Origin: Phoronis ovalis
Lineage: Eukaryota > Phoronida > Phoronidae
Length of the DNA stretch: 12,736 nt
Direction: 5' to 3'
Assembly: GCA_028565635.1 (NCBI GenBank)
Contig: JAOXYB010042771.1
Location: 1-12,736 of the forward strand
Each line of letters begins with the position of its first letter. The stretch's first letter is position 1. The position numbers and the translations under genes were made by a program. The notes under the pieces were generated by a model. The model made no database searches and was not told where the DNA came from. It saw only the letters and a program-made list of their open reading frames with translations. Below are positions 8,901 through 12,736 of this stretch, one piece after another.

Positions 8901-11146
8901 CATACCATTGTATTTTACTCAATCCAGATTGGGCATGGCATCATCGCATTTATCCAGAGAAAATCTAGTTCTAATCTTATTGTTATCATGATATATTTTC
9001 AGCATGCTGGAATGGAAATAGCAACCAAGGCAATGTTTGTAGTCTTGCCTCTCTATCCTCTTACCTTAAAGATATTGTTTGCTCAGCTTCGTGCAAGCAA
9101 CCCTCGGCCTCCCTTTGATGTTGGTGAGCAATTAATACTTCTGATGCTTTACCAGTTACTATCAGCAGTTAATCACCTTCTGCTTCATGGCATTGTGCAT
9201 CGTGACATAAGACCTGAAAATGTGTATTTAGATGACAAGCTCAGACTTTTCTTAGGTAAGAATTTTGAAAATTTTAATTGTTTACAGCCATATATTTCTT
9301 GAGGAGATTTTGCTGCTCTTTAATGTTTTATGCTTAACAAATATACTTTATAAATGAATTTAGGAACATTATAATATATATGTTATTTATGTGTTCTCCA
9401 TGCCACTGTGGTTTTAAATATAGCATTTTTCTTTAATGGTTTTACTTTTGTGTATTTTTAAACCAAGTATTTTGGCTTTTAATCTCAGGTGATTTTAGTT
9501 GTGCACGTCGTCTGTTTACATTGGAGGGTCAAGATGTCATGTTTGTTAGCAGTGATCAGATAGTGGCAGGAAACTCAGATGCCTGGGCTCCAGAGTTGGT
9601 AACATTACATAATGAAGGACCACAGTCATTGCCACAACAGGTAAATCACTATCATTGTTTGCCTGAGTTGTAGGTGACCACCACTCTTTGCAAAAGCATT
9701 GTGAAATATCATGTTGAATTTGTGATAGTTGTCTCTCTCTAGACATTGTTGACATATGACTATTTATAAACACATAAACTGTTTACAGTGGCAGATTTAG
9801 CAAATATATAGTTTACACTGAGTATTTGTTAAAGCTACCATATAATACTCTCAGTTGACACGCTACCCAAAGAGATCTGAAAGTGCATCATGAAATAAAT
9901 ATATGTTCATATATGTTGCATAACAATTTATTCATAGGCATTTACCCATTAAAATATCAAACTGTTTGTACATATTACCTGCCAGAATAATCTTCTAGTA
10001 ATCTGCACTGTTGGACACATAGCAACGTCAGAAATTTGATAAGATGTAACTCAGGGTGATATTATAGCTGCACCATTGTGCCAAATGTTTGCAACTTGAT
10101 ATCGCCTTTCAGTAACTGTGGAAAAGGATTCCTCTTTTATTACCATTTTTATTTTCAGATGTCACTAACTGATGTATATAGCCACACAGACATCTATGCT
10201 GTTGGTCGATTGTTTTATGGCCTCCTACAACCACCTCAACAAAATTTTTCTCAATTGTTTATGAAGATGCCTGATCAAATCCCGCAGCTTCCTACGTGTT
10301 ATTCTACAGGGTTGCGTAGTATCGTGATGCAATTAATTCACAGAAATCCAAATTCAAGATTAAGACCCAGGGAGGCAATGACAAGGTAAAGTATTGAAGT
10401 TATTAACACATTAGTGTATTTTTGGGGAAAATGAAATTTTCAGTTGTATTTGTCTCCTCCTGGCATAATTTGTGAAAACACTGATAATTTTAAACTGTGC
10501 ATACTGCTTGTTTGTATTTGTTGTTAGGAAACTGTTAAGAATTACATATTCAAGTTCCACTGTTTATTTAATGATGATTGCAGGTATATTCAGAAATTCA
10601 TAAAAGGAAAGCAGGGATGGGAAATTTGGAGATTCACTGGGATATATTTATTTTTGCGGTATTTTTGTGGCATCTGGAACTTTTCGGGACAATTATAATG
10701 AAAAATGGCTAGGATTGGACAACCATTCTAAATGATATCTTGAAAATAGCAGCATACGGCTAAAAGTGACAAATGAATTTAGTGTCGATGCAATATGATT
10801 ATGAAATTGAACTATCAACAAACATACAAGTTATATAATATATACAAGTTATAGAACTGAATAATCAAAATGCTACTTCTAATTGTGATCCATAATATGT
10901 GAATAATCATTTATTTGCTTTCCAAGAACCACAAGGTATGTGCAAATGAAATGCAGTAACTATCAACATGTTGCCTCCTGATAATTTTTTTTATATGTTG
11001 CTGGATTTTTTAGAGTGGGTTTGTTATTGTTTGGACCTTCGACTTCTAAGGTTCACAATGAAAAGGAGTGTATGATATGGCGACAGGCTGAAATGATGGA
11101 AATAATTTCTACAGGAAAATCAGTGTTTACCGCCACTAAATGGTAA
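2911..11146 (+). CDS. Ankyrin repeat / coiled-coil protein with a divergent PINK1-like kinase domain (10 coding exons)
   Basis: Exons: 2911-2996, 3904-4086, 5849-6054, 6243-7553, 7827-7933, 8444-8563, 9003-9255, 9489-9640, 10159-10385 and 11014-11146. All introns are GT-AG, with phases 2,2,1,1,0,0,1,0,2. The joined frame is 2778 nt, or 925 residues. Domains are ankyrin repeats (about 2-158), a Ser-rich linker with a coiled coil (about 350-425), and a kinase (about 597-882) with a C-terminal extension to 925. Kinase landmarks are K631, HRD with D739, N744, D757 (in DFS), APE 789-791, D817 and R875. The order of C-lobe motifs and the LLLFGPS segment after the last kinase helix resemble PINK1, as recalled from the human protein. 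No targeting sequence or membrane helix is visible, so a cytosolic location is inferred. The ATG at 2911 is chosen because an in-frame TAA lies at 2899-2901. It is probably a signalling kinase or pseudokinase of unknown substrate. The gene is well supported; exon 5's 3' end and the C-terminus are the least certain parts. Confidence 0.88.
3079..3712. mobile_element. Non-autonomous foldback / MITE-like element with 6-bp target duplication
   Basis: The left arm (about 3079-3186) begins CAGAGTTATCC and the right arm (about 3591-3712) ends GGGTGACTCTG. Read in reverse complement, the right arm matches the left over more than 100 bp with small indels. Both share the blocks CAGAGT, TCTTGAA, TTCGTTAGAA, CTTCGTTAT and AACGAGTTCAATTCGTTAG. 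The element is bounded by the direct repeat ATGCTA at 3073-3078 and 3713-3718, a good 6-bp target-site duplication. Inside the arms, TTCGTTA and its complement TAACGAA recur several times. No transposase frame is present, so it would depend on an enzyme encoded elsewhere. The 6-bp duplication does not fit the common Tc1 (TA), hAT (8 bp) or piggyBac (TTAA) classes; I do not assign a superfamily. Confidence 0.75.
3306..3409. mobile_element. Nested ~104-bp MITE-like element with TA flanks
   Basis: Within the larger foldback element, CTGTATTGTCGCGCATAAG (3306-3324) and CTTACGCGCGACAATACGG (3391-3409) are inverted copies differing at two positions. TA lies immediately outside each end (3304-3305 and 3410-3411), as expected for Tc1/mariner or pogo-type insertion. 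The stretch between is GC-richer than its surroundings. It has no coding capacity. It could be a later insertion into the older element or an original part of its core. Confidence 0.5.
4087..5848 (+). other. Intron 2 (1762 bp)
   Basis: The donor is AG|GTAATC at 4087 and the acceptor is tatttcag at 5841-5848. The split codon AG|A gives Arg90 in the middle of ankyrin repeat 3. A brief GC-richer patch at about 4888-4960, containing CCCGAACGGG, stands out from the AT-rich background but has no recognisable gene. A direct repeat lies at 5580-5753. An upstream in-frame ATG at 5775 reads into exon 3 but has no other support as a start. Confidence 0.85.
5580..5753. repeat. Pair of ~70-bp direct repeats in intron 2
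   Basis: Copy 1 (5580-5649) and copy 2 (5685-5753) both run from AGAATTT through GGATTATATTTAATCAACTA to ACTTTTACCTC, with a few substitutions and a one-base length difference. The offset is 105 bp, leaving a 35-bp spacer. The second copy ends just upstream of exon 3. It looks like a local tandem duplication of part of a longer unit. Confidence 0.75.
6055..6242 (+). other. Intron 3 (188 bp)
   Basis: The donor A|GTGAGT at 6055 is a strong consensus and the acceptor is cttttccag, ending at 6242. The junction codon A|AA gives Lys159 and joins the last ankyrin repeat to the linker. Retaining this intron would hit a stop at 6114-6116. The frame is also open from an ATG at 6194 into exon 4, so an alternative first exon lacking the ankyrin part is conceivable but unsupported. 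Confidence 0.8.
6243..7553 (+). other. Linker and coiled-coil region of the kinase gene (exon 4)
   Basis: This single 1311-nt exon encodes residues 159-596. The first part (about 160-345) is rich in Ser, Thr, Tyr, Asn and Gln and looks disordered, with repeated SGYDSF, SVFGENY and SVYGIQ-like Tyr-containing motifs. Residues about 350-425 (nt about 6815-7042) form a likely coiled coil, with heptad-spaced Leu/Ile in LQAKNEDLQRQIQIL, LLEQELW and REHLRQQLELI. An acidic Ser cluster, DEIESSSDDERS (about 456-467), would suit casein kinase 2. DQEYNLL (526-532) resembles an LC3-interacting motif. A charged, probably helical segment (about 535-580, including SAMDGYQKLLKSY) leads into the kinase. The coiled coil suggests self-association. 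No part of the linker matches a family I know. Confidence 0.85.
7554..7826 (+). other. Intron 4 (273 bp)
   Basis: The donor is G|GTTAGT at 7554 and the acceptor is cttgtgcag ending at 7826. The junction codon G|GA gives Gly596 at the start of the kinase domain. Nothing else is seen in it. Confidence 0.85.
7827..8563 (+). other. Kinase N-lobe of the kinase gene (exons 5-6)
   Basis: Exon 5 (7827-7933) encodes GKDYVLVDSKLL, then NHKPSSSYSLVFRIIRGG and LRYILK. I read these as beta-1, a glycine-poor phosphate loop, beta-2 and beta-3, with K631 as the VAIK lysine. Exon 6 (8444-8563) encodes residues 632-671, including the alpha-C/beta-4 transition SEHPNIMQI, a motif shared with many kinases including PINK1. 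Between K631 and HPNI there are only 17 residues, too few for a normal alpha-C helix. A second donor at 7979 would add VNNVAYKEIESVRTY in frame and supply one. The usual Gly-x-Gly loop is absent in either model. ATP binding may be weak or atypical. Confidence 0.75.
7934..8443 (+). other. Intron 5 (510 bp, donor uncertain)
   Basis: The preferred donor is AAG|GTAAAC at 7934 and the acceptor is attttcag ending at 8443, both phase 0. The frame stays open past the donor for 15 more codons to an alternative phase-0 donor TAT|GTATGA at 7979. I found no further plausible exon in the remainder. Confidence 0.65.
8564..9002 (+). other. Intron 6 (439 bp)
   Basis: The donor is GTG|GTAATG at 8564 and the acceptor is atattttcag ending at 9002, phase 0. 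No coding or repeat signal was recognised in it. Confidence 0.8.
9003..9640 (+). other. Kinase catalytic and activation segments of the kinase gene (exons 7-8)
   Basis: Exon 7 (9003-9255) encodes residues 672-755: a hinge-like MFVVLPLYPLTLKILF, helix E (LLMLYQLLSAVNHLLLHGIV) and the catalytic loop HRDIRPEN, with D739 and N744. The usual Lys of HRDLKxxN is Arg here. Exon 8 (9489-9640) begins with Gly756 across the splice, then DFSCARR, where DFG has become DFS with the metal-binding Asp757 kept. WAPELV (APE 789-791) ends the activation segment. Hinge and helix E resemble PINK1, which has LFLVMKNYPCTL and MMLLQLLEGVDHLV at these places (from memory). The intron between these exons is 9256-9488. 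Confidence 0.88.
9641..10158 (+). other. Intron 8 (518 bp)
   Basis: The donor is CAG|GTAAAT at 9641 and the acceptor is attttcag ending at 10158, phase 0. The intron is AT-rich with no recognised gene or repeat. Confidence 0.85.
10159..11146 (+). other. Kinase C-lobe and C-terminal extension (exons 9-10)
   Basis: Exon 9 (10159-10385) encodes residues 807-881: YSHTDIYAVGRLFYGLL, which is helix F with conserved D817, then a short insert, IPQLPTCYSTGLRSIVMQLI and NPNSRLRPREAM with the helix I Arg875. Human PINK1 has YSKADAWAVGAIAYEIFG and a comparable LPALP segment here (recalled). Exon 10 (11014-11146) encodes 883-925, starting VGLLLFGPSTSK. This aligns with the LxLWxxS-like start of the PINK1 C-terminal extension and is not typical of other kinases. 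The protein ends at TGG TAA, shorter than the PINK1 extension. The bases TG|GTAATG at the stop could instead be a donor to a further exon. Confidence 0.82.
10386..11013 (+). other. Intron 9 (628 bp)
   Basis: The donor is AG|GTAAAG at 10386 and the acceptor is attttttag ending at 11013. The split codon AG|A gives Arg882. It contains low-complexity AT-rich DNA, including a short duplicated ACAAGTTATA at about 10828-10855, and nothing that reads as an exon. Confidence 0.8.
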
Positions 11147-12068
11147 TGTCAATAACATTACATATAAATATATGTAGCTTAAAACAGAGTTTGTCAAGGT
11201 TAAGCATCTATCAAAAATAGAAGACTGAAATTGAATTAAAGTAGAAGGCATGTTGAACAGAAGTTGAACTTGAGGATAAGAATCACAGTCGTAAAAAGAA
11301 ATTAAGTTTTTTTTCATACTGCCCTTAAATGTAGCCAATAACTAACTAAATTGAATTGTAGAAAGAAAAAAATAGGTTACTGACTTACTTTTTGAGTTTT
11401 TTTAACCGTTTTGTTAGGTCATTTCACATTGCTTTCAATGGGAATGATAGCTAAAATCGCAGTAGTTTCATGAGAAATTAATTTTTTTTCAAACTCATCT
11501 ATCTTTTAAAGCTCCTTAAAATCTATCTAATAAAATAAAAAACCATGCTACCGAACCGTTTTAGTTTTCACAAGTTGGTACGACATCATTTTCGCATTAT
11601 TATTTTTTGAAAAAACGTGTATTTAATGTGTATTTGCACATAAAAGTTGTTTATTAATTTAAAACAAGCAAATGTTGATTTCAAGTTTGAGCCGTAAATG
11701 ATTTGAATGACCGAAGGCTGGGGTATCCATTTTCTGTTGAATGTTATTGCTTTTAGGCGACGCATCTGACTTGTCATTTATTTTTGCAATTTGATTTTAA
11801 TTGATTATTTTTACATCACAACTATAAGAAGAACTATTTAATTAAAAATATGAGAGTAGGTGTGCTTTGAATGCTGAGACACAGACAAGAATATCTTTTT
11901 TCCAAACCTGAGTTCATGCTCTGATGAAGTAAATATATGATTAAGAAATTATCAGAGACGTATAAGCGACGATTCTGTGTTAAAACTGAAGTCTGAATGA
12001 AGTGAATTTACGATTTCAAAAAATATGAGTGACGTATACATGACAGTCTCTACGATGCAAGTCTTGCT
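11147..12068 (+). other. 3' UTR and downstream non-coding region
   Basis: This stretch follows the kinase stop codon and is AT-rich with dense stops. It holds an ATTAAA at 11235 and overlapping AATAAA hexamers at 11529-11539. I looked for an exon that would complete a PINK1-like C-terminal extension from a phase-2 donor at 11142. The acceptors near 11420, 11510 and 11757 all lead quickly to stops. I see no other gene. Confidence 0.6.
11529..11539 (+). terminator. Candidate poly(A) signals for the kinase gene
   Basis: Two overlapping AATAAA hexamers (11529-11534 and 11534-11539) lie about 385 nt after the stop codon at 11144-11146. A T/GT-rich stretch follows at about 11595-11640. The variant ATTAAA at 11235-11240 is an alternative proximal signal that would give a 3' UTR of only about 110 nt. 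Confidence 0.4.
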
Positions 12069-12736
12069 ATAACAGCTTCAGCTTTCGTCAGATCATCTTC
12101 GTATTTGGTACAGGGCAAGTACAGGTCAAAGCACAGGTCGGATATAATTTTGACCTTGATTACTTCCAACATGGCCGATTGGCGGCCATGTTTGTACCCG
12201 AGAGTGCACCTCGCGTTGCACCCATTTCGGGAAAGACGAAGCGTTGACTTGATGATTCGAAGGTGGATTCATGTAGGCCATGGGTTGGTGGGCGTATTAG
12301 GCCAGGTGACATTTCAATATGACTTTGAGAAATAGGTCAAATGTCGATACGAATCTTTGACAATTTTTGTTGCGCAACACTTTCTTTGTCGCGCAATAAC
12401 TGCTTCAGTTTTTATCCGATCAGCTATATATTTGGTACAGGATAAATGCAGGTCAAAATGCAGATTGTCTGTAACTTTGACATGGATCACATTCAAGATG
12501 GCCGACTGGTGGCCATGTTTGTTCTCGAGATGCTGGCTCGCAATAATAGCTTTTGTTTTTGTCGGATCATCTTCATATTCGGTACAGGGTAAATACTGGT
12601 CAAAGAATACGTTGGATATAAGTTTGACCCCGATTACTTCCAACATGGCTGATTGGTGTCCATGTTTGTACCCGAGAGTGCATGTTACGTTGCGCCCATT
12701 TTGGGAAAGACGAAGCGATGACTGGACGATTCAAAG
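12069..12736. repeat. Three-copy tandem repeat array, cut by the window edge
   Basis: Copy A (12069-12395), copy B (12396-12542) and copy C (12543 to the window end) each begin ATAAYnGCTT. They share a core of about 145 bp containing TTTGGTACAGG or TTCGGTACAGGG, an AGGTCAAA- or TGGTCAAAG-like motif, and GATGGCCGA- or CATGGCTGATTGG-type sequence. Copies A and C continue into a shared tail with TACCCGAGAGTGCA, GGGAAAGACGAAGCG and GATTC. Copy B lacks the tail. The core has a hairpin, perfect over 10 bp in copy A (AACATGGCCG at 12168-12177 and CGGCCATGTT at 12183-12192, loop ATTGG) and decayed in B and C. The long frames read on both strands here are by-products of the repeat. It could be a satellite-like array or part of a dispersed element. 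Confidence 0.8.

Noticed and set aside
8703-8903. Minus-strand frame within intron 6
   Set aside because: It is 66 codons of AT-rich sequence with no motif or splice support.
9546-9773. Minus-strand frame opposite exon 8
   Set aside because: It overlaps the kinase activation-segment exon, which has clear motifs on the plus strand; the minus translation has none.
2911-11146. Calling the gene PINK1, TNNI3K, RIPK4 or ANKK1
   Set aside because: PINK1 lacks ankyrin repeats and has a targeting presequence, and the other kinases do not share the C-lobe and C-terminal motifs seen here. No established symbol is justified.
11420-11800. Possible extra 3' exons after acceptors near 11420, 11510 and 11757
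   Set aside because: In the phase required by a donor at 11142, each reaches a stop within about 4-12 codons and shows no similarity to the PINK1 C-terminal extension.
12105-12646. Frames of 76 codons (plus) and 110 codons (minus) at the right edge
   Set aside because: Both run through the tandem repeat. The minus frame even repeats itself every 49 codons because the unit is 147 bp. No protein family is recognised.

Overview
This looks like nuclear DNA from a metazoan, most likely an invertebrate. It is AT-rich, its coding blocks are short and joined by GT-AG introns of about 0.2-1.8 kb, and it carries transposon-like inverted repeats. Nothing is arranged as a bacterial operon. I cannot name the species. 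The style of the intergenic repeats would suit a mollusc or another lophotrochozoan, but that is a guess.

The window holds one gene that I can assemble completely, on the + strand from 2911 to 11146. Its ten coding exons keep phase at every junction and encode about 925 residues. Exons 1-3 encode an ankyrin-repeat domain. One large 1.3-kb exon (exon 4) encodes a Ser-rich, disordered-looking linker with a coiled coil. Exons 5-10 encode a divergent protein kinase. The C-lobe and the short C-terminal extension resemble PINK1, the mitochondrial quality-control kinase, more than the usual ankyrin kinases (TNNI3K, RIPK4, ANKK1, ILK). No mitochondrial targeting sequence or membrane segment is visible. 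The Lys, HRD-Asp, Asn and DFG-Asp positions are kept, but the glycine loop is degraded and DFG reads DFS. The alpha-C helix depends on which of two in-frame splice donors is used. An ankyrin / coiled-coil / PINK1-like kinase is the best candidate here for a little-described system.

Layout: 1-96 is probably intron. 97-234 is a candidate last exon of an unidentified upstream gene, with a possible poly(A) signal at 760. 235-2910 is AT-rich intergenic DNA with TATA-like sites and small hairpins. 2911-11146 is the kinase gene. Its intron 1 contains a 634-bp foldback/MITE-like element with a 6-bp target duplication and a ~104-bp element nested inside it. Its intron 2 contains a ~70-bp direct repeat. 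11147-12068 is 3' UTR and intergenic sequence with poly(A) signals. 12069-12736 is a three-copy repeat array that runs off the window edge.

All functional statements rest on motif reading by eye. Splice sites were chosen by GT-AG consensus and phase continuity, with no transcript support.
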